Source: Dipteris shenzhenensis (lineage: Eukaryota > Polypodiophyta > Polypodiopsida > Gleicheniales). Taken from it: a stretch of DNA of 64,000 nucleotides. The notes below the pieces were generated by a model. It did not search any database. It was not told the DNA's origin and saw nothing but the letters and a program-made list of their open reading frames with translations. Shown here piece by piece: positions 11,270 to 22,367 of this stretch; within the stretch, counting starts at the first letter, position 1; the number at the start of each line of letters is the position of its first letter. Position numbers and translations under genes: made by a program. The stretch is taken from NCBI GenBank assembly GCA_047967505.1, contig CM106540.1. One strand, given 5' to 3'.

Positions 11270-11660
11270 GCATCGACATCGTATTGAGGGCCCAATTTTG
11301 CTTCACCTTTTCCTGCCATAACCAGGGTCATCCCAATATTAAACTGTATCTAGCTGCGGTGCCTCCATGTTGAGCACAATGAAAGAAACAATAAAGTCAA
11401 TTTCGGCATCCGCCATGCACACGTCTCGAAGCATGCCCAAAGGACGTACTCTCTATTGATTAGCCATTCATACCAAATATGGCACCGGCTCCCATTTATT
11501 CCAGCCCAATTCTTTGCATGTATGCAGGGTAATGATGTTCACCCCAGATCCACCATCAACCAGTACTTGGGAAAAGCTTCATCCATTGATGCTCCATCCG
11601 ATAACTGGTATCCACATGTCAGTGAGGGGTATGGCTGCAACTGGCACTGATGCGATATGA
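11270..11660 (-). pseudogene. Retropepsin-like protease of decayed gypsy element
   Basis: The minus strand encodes QVLVDGGSGVNIITLHT near 11,515-11,570, a retropepsin active-site region of the plant gypsy type. Further conserved-looking residues follow toward 11,270 in a broken frame. It lies upstream of the RT, as expected for Gag-Pro-Pol order. No gag could be recognised upstream. Confidence 0.6.
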
Positions 11661-11700
11661 TAGACATCCACCTTCGATACCGACAACGACACTCTGGTTA

Positions 11701-12125
11701 GCATTTGTAGGAGTCTCTTATGAAATTATAGCACTAGCTATCTACAGCAATAGTCCCAACAAGATCTGAATGTTCATCTGGGCCAGAATCCATTTTGACT
11801 ATGTGGTTGCCTTCATCTTCTAAGTAGAAAAAATTGAATTCGTGATTAAAAAAATGCGAGAAATTCAGATGAATGATTCACAGGGAGGAAAAATTCGTGC
11901 AAAAAAACGATGACATGTCAAGATTTTTCCATAAATTGACATGTCATCCATTCATATTTGTACAAGGCTCTTTTCCTATACTTAGGCTCATAGTTTGCCA
12001 GTTTCTCTTATCTCACGCTTGGTTCTCTAGCCGACCATAAGAGATTAAATAAGGAAAAGAAAGAAGAAAGGCCCTTCAAGGTTGCAAAAGCAATCTAGAA
12101 GGTCTGAAATAAGATGGAATTTTTT
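11701..12125. other. AT-rich spacer, nothing recognised
   Basis: No gene or structured repeat is visible between the gypsy relic and the first minisatellite. Confidence 0.35.
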
Positions 12126-12378
12126 TGTGGGAGTCCTAGGATCTCTTTTTTGAGTTCCTAAGATCTCTTGTGAGAATTCTGGTTTTGGTCTTTGTGTCTT
12201 TGTTTGTGGGAGTTCTAGGTTCTCTTTGTTGAGTGCCTTCGATCTCTTGTGAGAAATGTGCTTTCGGTCTTTTTGTGTCTATGAAATTTGTTTGTGGGAG
12301 TTCTAGGTTCTCCTTGTTGAGTTCCTTCGATCTCTTGTGAGAAATGTGATTTTGTTTTGTGTTTGTCTATGATGTTAA
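12126..12378. repeat. Minisatellite, three units of about 80-88 bp
   Basis: Units start with tgtgggag at 12126, 12205 and 12293. They share a second landmark, gatctcttgtgagaa. The array is directly repeated and imperfect. No coding is implied. Confidence 0.8.
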
Positions 12379-12424
12379 AGTAAATTTGTCTCTTTGTGTC
12401 TTAGTTTAATAGAACTCCTAGAGT

Positions 12425-13080
12425 TTCATTCTCACACTTTCTTTGAATGAATACTTAATATTCTTTCAATAGAATGTGAAGAATACAAAGAGTTTTAAAA
12501 GTGTCTATGAATTTAGAGTTTTAAATGTTATCAGAACACTTGTCTCATTCTTACACTTTCTTTTGAATAAATATTTAATATTCTTTCAATAGAATGTGAA
12601 TGAATGATTTCCAATTTGAGTATATTCTTTGAATAAAAATGAATCCATGTCTCTTGATTTTTATTACTCATTCTTACACTTTCTCTTGAATGAATATTTA
12701 AAATTCTTTCAATAGAAACTGAATGAATGATTTACAGTTTGAGTATATTCTTTCAATTATAGAAATGAATCCATGTCTCTCAATTTTCATTACTCATTCT
12801 TACGCTTTCTTTTGAATCAATATTTAATATTCTTTCAATAGAATGTGAATGAATGATTTACAGTTTGAGTATATTCTTTCAAAAGAATATGAATCTTGGT
12901 CTCTCAATTTTCATTATCCATTCTTACACTTTCTTTTGAATGAATATTTAATATTCTTTCAATAGAATGTGAATGAGCCATTTACAATTTGAGTATATTC
13001 TTTCAATAGAATATGAGTCCATGTTTGTGAATGAATGAAATACAATTTGCCTTTACATTTGTTTTTGAAAGAATATTTTA
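12425..13080. repeat. Minisatellite, about five units of about 120 bp
   Basis: The landmark ttctttcaatagaat recurs near 12461, 12581, 12703, 12829 and 12954, with a partial extra copy near 12993. Each unit also holds cattcttacactttc. The units are diverged by substitutions and small indels. The block ends just before the hAT relic and could belong to its flank. Confidence 0.8.
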
Positions 13081-13329
13081 TATTCTTTCAAAAAAATGTT
13101 AAAAAATGAATTTTCATATTCTAGCAAGGATATAATCTAATGTGAATGAAATATAATTATTGATAAATGAAAATAATCTTGTTTTTTATAATGATATTTA
13201 AGAGAATGACAATTAATATATTGCATTCTTGAAAGTGTTTTTAAAAGTATATGTGTTGCTTTTGACAAAATGTGTATTGTAGTATGTTTCTATTGCGTAC
13301 GTAAATTAATATTTTTTCCAACAAAAGCA

Positions 13330-15310
13330 TGGTGCATGGCAAGATTTAGTCATATGTGATGGAGATACGAAAAGTGCATGTCTTGGTCTCCTTCGTGCAA
13401 TGTAAATATTGTGGACACAAGTTCACGGGCGGCTCTACTTGCATCAAGCAACATTATCTTGGAATTGGCAGTGGTGACATTAAAGCTTGCTCATGCACTC
13501 CATCTGATGTTCTTCCATTTTGCAATTGTATTTAGAGAAAGTGAAAAAAGTGGTTAATTCGACCCTGATAAAAGGAATCGTCCAAGTCCTAATGTGAGCA
13601 CTGAGGTTCATGAGACTGTTGAAGGAGAAGCACCGATAATTGTGAGGGGTGCATCAATACATGACGGTGATGTAGATTTGCTAGCAAGCGGGTTGTAGGT
13701 GAGTTTTGATGTGACTAATGTCTATCAGGCAAAGAAGAGAAAAAGGGGAGAACAATCATCTATAGAGGATGGTTTTCTTTGACAACAAGTGCATGAAGAG
13801 CACTTAAGATGGATAGAAGCATTTGTAAAAAATGGTATCCCATTCAATGTCATGTGAGATGAGACATATCGTAATGCCTTGAAGTCATGTGCTAGACTAG
13901 GATTTGTTTTGCCGGATTATAATAAAATGTATACGGATCATCTTGATAGAGTTAAACAGATTATGGCAGACTACTTTAAAAAAAAGATATTGGATTTTAT
14001 TCCTACATATGGGTACACTCTTGCTTTTGATGGATGGACTAGCAAGCAGGCTAGACCCTTGGTAATTGTAATGTGCATTACTCCCAAGGGAACAATGTTT
14101 TTGGAGAGTATTGATACATCTCTAAAAGAAAAAACTTTAGCATATATTGTAAAAATATAAGAAAGGGCAATTCATAAAGTTGGTGGTGGTAGTGAAAATG
14201 TTACTACATTAGAAACAGATAATGCATCGAATTATAAGACCGCGGGTGAGATGATCATGGCAAAGTATCCCACTTTGACATGGGTGCCATGTGGTGCTCA
14301 TACTCTCAACTTATTGTTGAAAGATATTGGACAATTTCCATTTGTGCAACCAGTGCTACAAGATGCTAATGCTATCGTGAGTTTTATAAAAGAGCCATCA
14401 ATACTTGCATGCAGTATTTAGAGAGCACTCTGTGAAGCAACTAAGGTAGTTTTGTCAAACTAGATTTGCCACTTCTTTTCTAGTTCTTGCTAGATTCTTG
14501 GAAGTGTGCTAAGATATAGTCGAGACTGTTGCTGATAGACGATGGGCGAATTGGCTTGAGAAAAAGACACAGTACATAATACTAGGCAGTAAATGTGTAC
14601 ATCTTGTGCAATCAACAATATTTTGAAAAAATGTAGAAAGAATAAAAGAAGGTGTGGAGCCATTTGTGACAATGTTGAGGATGGTTGATGCTGATGCCTT
14701 TGTTATGGGTAAAGTGTATTGGAAGATGTCCAAAGAAATACGACACGTTAAAGAATTTGTATGCTTTGCATCTAGGGAAAAGCAACAAGTGGTATATTTG
14801 GCCGATAAGAGATGGAAGCAAATGCACACTCCTTTGCATGGAGTTGTGTTTGTAATACATCCACAATATCAAATTCATGCTCAATCACAGAATCCAGACG
14901 TCATAAGTAACTTTGAGAGGTTTGTCAGAACTTGCTTCTAGGAGATTTAGGCAAATTGGCCTACCAACAACGAGTGAGGTTTACGAATTGTGAAGGCTCT
15001 TTTGGAGATCCCTCGAATCTTGATTCTATTAAGATGATGATTGCACCTACTTGGTGGAAGGAATATGGTGGAGAGATATTGGAGTTGCAACTCGTGCTCT
15101 CTGTAGCTACAGCATCAGGTTGATGTGAGCAAAATCGGAGTGCATATGATTTTATTCATTCTAAGAGATGCAATCATTTAAAGCCATCAAGAGCTGTAGA
15201 TTTAGTTTTTTTCTTTGGGAATCTACGATTGTTGAAAGGGTTTAATGTTGCGGCTAGGGTAGCAAGTGAAGCCGCTGTAATGAGAGTTCTTGGGCAACAA
15301 TTATATACAA
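13330..15310 (+). pseudogene. hAT-family (DUF659) transposase relic
   Basis: Translated in shifting plus frames, the region shows a BED zinc finger (VQCKYCGHKFTGG with a later H) near 13,400. A DUF659 block follows near 13,860-14,340 (YTLAFDGWTSKQ, ETDNASNYK, WVPCGAHTLNLLLKDI), and a C-terminal hAT dimerisation region near 15,040-15,240 (APTWWKEYGG, ATASG, NRSAYDFIHSKR). Many stops and frameshifts make it inactive. hAT transposases cut and paste DNA and leave 8-bp target duplications. No terminal inverted repeats were identified. Confidence 0.8.
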
Positions 15311-15758
15311 AAATAGTTGTCGAGTGCATTTAGGGAAGAAGAAGACAAGCTTGAGCTATTCAGTGACAACAGTGAAGTCGAAGAGATCGACGATATCATA
15401 CCTATGTCAAATGCCATATAGAGTGTTGTATGTTACACATGAGGATATGGATAGGAGAATATGTTAGGTGATGGAAGAGACATATGCTCATATCCAGCTT
15501 GTATCCATCTCGTCTCATTTTGTACTTGAAAGTTAATTATTCAGATTGTGGATGATTTGGTATACATAGTAGCTAGAGCTCATCTTGTGAGCTAGAGCTA
15601 ACCTTGTGACTTGCAAATACTTTCAAGGCAACATCGAGAAAAAGGAGAGAACAATCGAATATGCGCTATCAAACTTTATATTTTCAAGTCGCAAGGGTTG
15701 ATCTAGCTATATGTGCACTAATTCACGTCGATATATTTCAACATTTTAGCATTAACTT
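15311..15758. other. Spacer after hAT relic
   Basis: No supported gene. It may include the 3' part of the hAT element, but the end of the element is not visible. Confidence 0.3.
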
Positions 15759-15960
15759 TACAAGTCCACATAATCCACTTAAACCACTTAATCAATTCTA
15801 ACCACTCAAACCACGTAGTCTACTTAACCACTTAAACCACTTCATTCACTTATACCACTTAAACCACTCAGTCCACTTAAACCACTCGATTCACTTATAC
15901 CACTTAAATCACTTAGTCCACTTAAACCACTTCATTCACTTATACCACTTAAACCACTTA
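15759..15960. repeat. Minisatellite of ccacttaaa-type units
   Basis: The array is a tandem run built on ccacttaaaccactt with alternating cattcacttata and cagtccactt. A higher-order unit of about 45 bp can be seen. It directly abuts the oligo-A end of the LINE fragment. Confidence 0.75.
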
Positions 15961-17140
15961 ATTTTATTTTTTTTGGGCATAAAAGTAATGTGTCTTTATT
16001 GCTTTATAACATGCAATACATCAAAAAGATATCACCAGAGATGTTTGTTGTGGCTATAATAGCCCTTACATCATGAAGAACCACAAAAGTATTAACTTCC
16101 AAAAGTTTCAAGAGTGACTTCTCAAAGATGAAAGGAGAAGCTAGAAGTTTCCTCTTTGGAGTCTGAGGTAGCAGTAGTAGTAGAAGTATTTGTGGAGTGT
16201 CCATGAGCAACAACAGTATTTGTAGAGTGACCCTGAGTAACAACAGCGCAGCAAGGCCCTGAAGAGTGTCAATGGACATAGAAGATAAGTCTTGGCCTGA
16301 CATAGGGAGAACTTGGGTGTGATTAGCAAGGGTAGGAGAGAACTGAGTAGAAAATCCAAAACAAGGGATTTGTATGTTGGCTCGAGCAGAGGTATCACAT
16401 GGGGCTAATTTGATGAATCCATAGCCATAGAGGGGGATTTGGTGGAGAGGCTACCCACAATAGAGTGGAAGGGACCAGCAATAGCTGCATAAGTGGAAGA
16501 ATCTTTGCTTGCAGAGCCATTAGGATGATGAGGAGCTGAACCTGGAGAAGAGGGGAAGGAGGCCCCAGTTGCTATAGCTTTTCTTTGCAGGAAGGGGGGT
16601 AATTTGGCATGATCATCTAAAATGAAACAAGGACGTTTGTGTTTGGATATATCTGAGCTTAACCTCTGGTGTTCAAGGTTGTATGTACTAATAAAGAAGT
16701 CAAGTCTCCTTTTTTCCTGTCCCACCATGAAGCAAACATAGCATCAGTACAAATATCTTTATGATTTAATTAAAAATTATTTCTAGAGACCCAGATGATT
16801 CAGAGAGCATGGGCCCTGATGAGAAACCAAGGCTCATGCCTTATTTTGCAAGCATCTCCTAGCAGAATAGCTTTCCAGTTAACAGGCTCATCACACTCCA
16901 TCTGAATGAATTTCCACACTTTTTTGGCATGAGGGCAAGAAACAAAAAGATGGAAGACATCCTCAACAGAGTTTAAACATCTCATACATTTTCCATCACC
17001 TTTACCAATGCTAAGTCCTCTTGAATTAGACCATACTGCCTTATGAGGAATTAGCCAAGCAAGACGACATTTTCTGATGCACATTCCTAATTCAATTTTT
17101 GTGAAATCTGAGGTACCATTTGGATCTGTCATCATTTAGT
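15961..17140 (-). mobile_element. 5'-truncated LINE (L1-type) 3' end
   Basis: The minus-strand frame at 16800-17135 encodes a reverse-transcriptase-associated zinc-binding domain (zf-RVT): CRLAWLIPHKAVWSN, CMRCLNSVEDVFHLFVSC and HAKKVWKF. This domain is typical of the C-terminus of plant LINE ORF2. Downstream on the minus strand come broken frames, a polyadenylation-like gcaataaag (antisense near 15,994-16,002) and an A-rich tail (antisense 15,961-15,974). The RT and endonuclease are missing, as in a usual 5'-truncated LINE copy. Confidence 0.7.
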
Positions 17141-17550
17141 TTCCACCTGTTGTTGAGAGTTCTAAGAAGATCATCCATGTCAGTAGTGGGAGTTGGAATA
17201 GGTAATAAAGAGGAGCACCCCACCTAGCTAAACTCTTTGTGCATGCATAGTATCGAGACTCCCTTCCAACTCACATCCCCTTGCCATAGTTCTAGTCTTC
17301 CCATGATAAACTGGAAGGCAACAAATGCAACCACTATGGAATGCATGTGGTTGAAGAACTTTAACTTATGATTTACATCATTCAAACGATAGTGTGATCA
17401 TTCCCACTCAATATGACAGTCAGAGTTGCATCGCCATAGCAAACAATATTATCTTTAATGGTTTGAAAATCATCAGCATTGCATTCAGGGTTGTGTTGAG
17501 GATAGAACCATTGACCTCGCTAGAATCACAAAATGGTAGAGGAAAAAGTC
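17141..17550. other. Unassigned sequence between LINE and gypsy fragments
   Basis: I see only weak, broken similarity to retroelement polyprotein on the minus strand and no definable gene. Confidence 0.3.
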
Positions 17551-17800
17551 AGTAATCATGGCATCATTGAACTTTCTGTAGTCCACACATATTCTAAGTT
17601 TTCCATTCGCACAATCACAATAGGTGAAAGCCATGTAACATGGGTGAGAGGATAAATAAAACCAACTCTCAACAACTTGTCAATTTCCTCTTTAACTTGT
17701 TTTGCATAGTTGGGATTCATTCTGTACCTTCCCTGTATCACTGGCACATCATCTTGCTTTAAGTTGATTCTGTGTTGACATAACTTTCATATCAGTGTAA
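17551..17800 (-). pseudogene. Gypsy RT N-terminal fragment
   Basis: A 63-residue minus frame reads QGRYRMNPNYAKQVKEEI, DKLLRVGFIYP and TWLSPIVIV, the standard entry into a plant gypsy RT. Only this segment survives. It is on the opposite strand from the next gypsy fragment, so the two come from different insertions or from a rearranged one. Confidence 0.7.
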
Positions 17801-17858
17801 TGTCAAGCAAAGACGTCCTTACACTCTGTCAATAAGTCTTTTAAAGCCATTTTGAAAG

Positions 17859-18110
17859 GTGGAGGGAGACCTATACTTACCAAAAACCACCTATAGATGT
17901 AGTCAAATGGAAGAATGTGAAGTCCAAAGACAATTAGTTGAATACCTTAGAAAGGGCCGAATTCAACCTAGTAATTCACCATGGTCATCACCAACTTTAA
18001 TGGTAATGAAAAAAGATGGCACTATGAGTATATTCATAGATTACAGAGCCTTAAATAAAATCACAATAAAAAATACGTATCCTATGCCTCGCATTGGATG
18101 AGCTCTTTGA
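17859..18110 (+). pseudogene. Gypsy RT N-terminal fragment (chromovirus-like)
   Basis: The plus frame reads [35 protein letters not shown] and [19 protein letters not shown]. This is the conserved start of a Ty3 reverse transcriptase. The frame ends soon after, before the catalytic aspartates. Confidence 0.75.
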
Positions 18111-18229
18111 TCAATTTGCAAGGGGAAGTATTTTACTAAGCACTCATTTCGTTGTCACGTCCATAATAATATGACATATGGTTACAAATTTGAATGAATT
18201 GAAGCCCTTGAATCCAACATATTTTATTC

Positions 18230-18600
18230 AAATTTCAAAGACGTTGTGCTTGTTCTCATATGCTTACTCGATAAAGAGCGGGACATGGAAAAAAGCAACT
18301 TGGCATCCCACGCCTATTTCTACAAGAACGAAAACATTCATCTACTGGGTTCAGTCCGTTTGAGCTGAACTATGGTTATAGACCAGCCAATCCGACTATA
18401 GTTGGAGTACCTCAGAAAGTGCCTAGTGCCGCGAACTTTGTAGTTCAGATGCGGGAGATGCTAGCACTTGCGAGAGCTAATATCCGCCAGGCTATGGATA
18501 GAGCCAAGGTGTATGCGGATGAAAATCGGTCTATAAGAGTATTTGAAGAGGAAAGCATAATATGGTTCAAGGATTGCCAAAATTAGAGCAGCCCACTCAA
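18230..18600 (+). pseudogene. Gypsy integrase C-terminal fragment
   Basis: In the plus strand a broken frame encodes FSPFELNYGYRPANPT, then EMLALARANIRQAMDRAK and YADENR. This is the integrase C-terminal region of Ty3 elements of the chromovirus type. It probably belongs with the RT fragment just upstream, with the middle of pol deleted. Confidence 0.7.
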
Positions 18601-19313
18601 GAGGTGTATGAACCTTGTGCTCTTGGAAAGTTGCATCGCCTACCATTCCAAAAGGATGGTCTAGGTTCAGTAAGAGCACAACGGGTGTTGTAGATTGTGC
18701 ATAGTGATGTTTTTGTACCAATGAATGTCACAACCCATAGAGGGTATCAGTATTTTGTCACATACATTGATGATTATTCTAGGTTCACTTGGCTCTTTCT
18801 CATGAAAAGAAAATATAAACTGTTCACTTGGTTTAAGGAGTTCAAAGAATTCGATGAGAACCAAACTAATTCTAGAATTGAAACACTTAATTCTTACAAT
18901 GTGGGAGAGTATACTTCACATGCTTTTCAGGGATACCTGAAAAAGCATAGGATAAGGCATCACAACATTGCTATACATGCCTCAACATAGTCTAATTGTA
19001 GAGAGGAAGAATAGAACTCTCACGGAGATGAGATGGTGTATGCTGAAATCTAAGAGAATGTCAAAAGCATTTTGGGATGAAGTAATTGTTATAGCCATAT
19101 ATATTCAAAATCATTGGCTCCCACAAAGCATTGGTTGATAGGATGCCTTTTGAGGCATTTTACGGGTTCAAGCCCAAGGTGAATCATTTTAGAGTCTTTG
19201 GGTCTATTGCATATGCTTTGGTACCGGCTGAAAATTGATCCAAGCTTGATGATAAAATAATTAAATGCATCTTTGTGGGGTATGGCACTAAAATCTGAGA
19301 CTTTAGGATTTTT

Positions 19314-20113
19314 TATCAAGCCACAAGGAAAGTAATCATAAGCAAGGATTTTTTGTTTGTAGAGCATGATAGCATGCAGCACATCAGTGAGGAGTTGCCT
19401 CCATATGATGATACACCTCTAGACATCATTCGATTTAAGGATGATGCTGATTTGGGTTCTCTACTTGATGTTACCTCCACCTCTCAGACTCTGGCAAGGT
19501 TGCCACATGTTTAAGGTTCTTTTCCCTCAAATGTTTCAGATTTGTAGCCAGCTCATGGGGAGGGACAACCCAATATTTGGAAGCATTATCAGCACCATGC
19601 AAAGGATGTTACTCCAGATGCACTTCTAGCTCTTCAGATGCCATTCCCAGTGGGATAGCTAAAAATTTAGTTCCTAGATGGACTAGGTTGACACTTGCAA
19701 ATGCTAAAGATCAGCCTATATTGGGGAGAACCGTGCCATACCCCACAAAGATGCATTTCATGCTTTTATCATCAAGCCACAAGGAAAGTAATCATAAGAA
19801 GGGATGTTTTGTTTATAGAGCATGATAGCATGCGGCCCATCAGTGAGGAGTTGCCTCCATATGATGATACACCTCTAGACATCATTCAGTATGAGGATGA
19901 TGCTGATTTGGGTTCTCCAGTTGATGTTACCTCTACCTCTCAAACTCTAGCAAGGTTGCCACATGTTGAGGGTTCTTTTCCCTCAAATGTTTTACATTTG
20001 CAGCCAGCTCATGGAGAGGGACAACCCAATATTTTAAAGCATTGTCAACACCATGCAAAGGATGTTACTCCCGATGCACTTCCAGATTCTATTCCCAATG
20101 GGACAGTTAAAAA
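19314..20113 (+). repeat. 456-bp tandem duplication within copia fragment
   Basis: Sequence from 19,314 is repeated from about 19,770 with few changes; shared landmarks are gaggagttgcctccatatga and the linker that follows. The second copy continues past 20,113, is cut by the solo LTR, and resumes at about 20,843. The junction between copies holds a perfect inverted 26-bp copy (19,733-19,758) of 19,263-19,288. Confidence 0.85.
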
Positions 20114-20842
20114 TGTTAGATATCAATGCTCCACTCTCATGTAACTACGCGGGAACGAGCTAACTCTACTTGTAAGCCCCCCATATGAGGAGAAGGCATT
20201 TGAGTAGCTCGGTTATCCGGTAGGTCGTGGTTTGGACACCAGATGGGGGCCATGTGTGGCTTGATGGCTAGACGGCTTCAAATAGAGTTGGCACACTGCC
20301 AACTAGGCTACATGCAAGTGCGGGAAGGCATCCCTTGACTGACCGCACTGAGGGTAGATGGAGCATTTCTTGGGCCAGCCCACTCTCGAGTTGCGGGGCC
20401 CGTTTGGAGCCTCAGATGATCCCGGATAGCTGTGGGCCGAACAGAATCCGTAGGTTAGTTGCTCTGTTTTGCACACCGGTTCTATCGTATGGTCGGTGGC
20501 TTATTTCAGGACCGACCCCCAGTCGACCATTTTGGGCGGACTGGGTCGGCCACCCAATTGAGCCTAACTGACTACGACTGGTGGCTATATAAGAGCAAGC
20601 CCGTGAATCCCATTTCATCACTGGCTACAGCAACCTTGATTCCTTAGCATTCAACCTCTGTCTTCTACTGTTTCCAGCACGCCATCGAAGCTTCTTTCAC
20701 AGGAGTGCATAGTTGGGAGGCAGTGCCATCTATTGTATCAATTGTACAGTAATCAAATTTTTTATTCTCCATACTATCTTGTTTCCTCTCTTGCGTACGA
20801 GATCCTGTTATCTGTTGAGCACAGACGTATTATTTTCTTACA
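20114..20842 (+). mobile_element. Solo LTR (729 bp) with 5-bp target duplication
   Basis: The unit starts tgttagat and ends cttaca, with aaaaa on both sides (20,109-20,113 and 20,843-20,847). It contains a TATA-like ctatataag near 20,585 and no coding sequence. The tandem copia copy upstream shows the unoccupied site at about 19,660-19,680, which fixes the insertion point. It is the product of recombination between the two LTRs of a former full element. Orientation is taken from the TATA motif. Its start resembles sequence at 32,932. Confidence 0.8.
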
Positions 20843-21445
20843 AAAAATACAGTTCCCATATGAGCTAGGTTGACACTTCCAGATGCTAAAGATCAGCCTA
20901 TATTGGGGAGAACCAAGGCCAACACTCAGAATGCTAAGAAGTAGGTGAATTTTGCTCTCATGACCCAAGTGATGGAAGCTAAAACTGAGCCTCAGTGCTT
21001 TGAGGATGCTCAGGGCAATCTAATCTGGCATGGCAGAAACACTACTACACAGGGATCCTATTGCAATGTTTAAGTACCGATGTTTAGCGCACGTGGGGCA
21101 CTAATCGTCAATATGGGAAGCGCATCCCGTAAAGCGTCGCAATATAGCAATATAGTGACTTTAAGCAAACGTTGCTATATAGTGACGATTTCTAAAGTCA
21201 TTATATAGCGATGTTTATCAGAAACATAAGTGTCGCTATATAGTGATACTGAGATACTATTTTATAGCGACGTTTTCCAGAGAGCTTTTTTTACTCAGAT
21301 AGGCCTTAAAAGTTAGTTTTTTCCAATGATAAATTTTTTTGAATTTTCATACATGTTTGATCTTTTGAGAGAATAAAAGTTTGATAGCATGTACATCAAG
21401 ACTTTGAAGCTCATATATTCATGTCCAAGTTTGAGATGAAAAAAA

Positions 21446-21757
21446 TCAATGAAGAGCATTTACATCAACTATTTCATCTTGAGCCAAGTCTAACGTGCCA
21501 AACAAGTCTATCTCTAACTCTATACCGAGTTGATCTCCTATATCATCATCGTACTCTAGCGTCGTACGTTCAACTAAAAGTACTCGATCATCTTCTTTAA
21601 TAAAGTGTGGTGATTCTTGATGATGGTTGTCTTCTTTCTCAATATCGTGATCTCCATCATCCTCCCGTGCGATGTCATTATGTGCATCTTCCTCTTGGCT
21701 CATATTGTGATCTTCATCTTCTTCACTAGATTCATCAGGATCAATTGGATACGGCAT
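21446..21757 (-). CDS. Acidic ORF inside CACTA element
   Basis: The 103-codon frame is rich in D, E and H (DESSEEDEDH, REDDGDHDIEKE). It lies between the transposase remnant and the left terminus. It may be a C-terminal exon of a CACTA-encoded protein or a chance frame in repetitive sequence. No domain is recognised. Confidence 0.3.
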   Translation of the reverse strand: MPYPIDPDESSEEDEDHNMSQEEDAHNDIAREDDGDHDIEKEDNHHQESPHFIKEDDRVLLVERTTLEYDDDIGDQLGIELEIDLFGTLDLAQDEIVDVNALH

Positions 21758-22367
21758 TGTAGTGGCATCTCCATATCCACATCTCTATCTTCAAAAATTT
21801 GCTTACTTCGTGGTGCAACTTGGATCATGTACCACCATCTTGGATCAGAACGATCCGGATGAAAAACCACCTATATTGAAGATGGGTGCCAGATGTCATC
21901 AATTATATATATGAAATTATGCTTAAGCACATGTATCAATGGATCTTTAAAAACGAAAGCTTCGATTAATTAAATCATTAGCATGCACCTACTCACAGTG
22001 CTCTGGAAGAACGAAAGTATCACTTTCATTGGTCCAATGTTTGGTGGAGTCTATTGCAAAGAAACTGCTACTATCTTTTCTCACTGTCGCATGGGGACCG
22101 TTGTATATAGTTCTAAACCATTTTACATCAAGAATGAAAATACCAAATTGTCTGAAATCAACTTCATAGATTTCGCGTATGGTTCCACAATAATCCAACT
22201 GTGAGGAGAGTAGATTGGTATCCAAAGCACTTGCTCAGCTATCTTGTGTGAAGTTAGCCATGACTCCACAATCATACGTGACTCTCTTTGAATCGATGCA
22301 TTTCATGCGAAAATGTCGTCCATATGACCATAATGCACTATACTTTTTGTACTGTAAAAGAGCATCA

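Larger units (their letters stand above)
8230..11700 (-). mobile_element. Decayed Ty3/gypsy retrotransposon (protease-RT-RNaseH-integrase)
   Basis: On the minus strand the domains occur in Ty3/gypsy order. Protease is near 11,270-11,660, reverse transcriptase near 9,650-10,610, RNase H near 9,000-9,600, and integrase with its zinc finger near 8,230-8,970. Frames shift and stop often, so the element is dead. The integrase style (WGLEFMGP, DYYTKWVEA) and RNase H style resemble plant Tat/Athila-like elements. LTRs were not identified. A MITE interrupts the RT. Confidence 0.8.
18690..21039 (+). mobile_element. Ty1/copia pol fragment, duplicated and interrupted
   Basis: Plus frames give a copia integrase core: HSDVFVPMNVTTHRGYQYF, IDDYSRFTWLF, then RKNRTLTEMRW and KAFWDEV. 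The downstream linker includes SEELPPYDDTPLDI. Near 20,950 the start of the RT region appears (NFALMTQVMEAK). A 456-bp segment is duplicated in tandem and a solo LTR sits in the second copy. No gag, protease, RT core or own LTRs are present, so this is a dead internal fragment. Confidence 0.8.

Noticed and set aside
15759-15960. CRISPR-like array
   Set aside because: The units have no constant-length unique spacers, and the context is a plant nuclear genome; it is a minisatellite.
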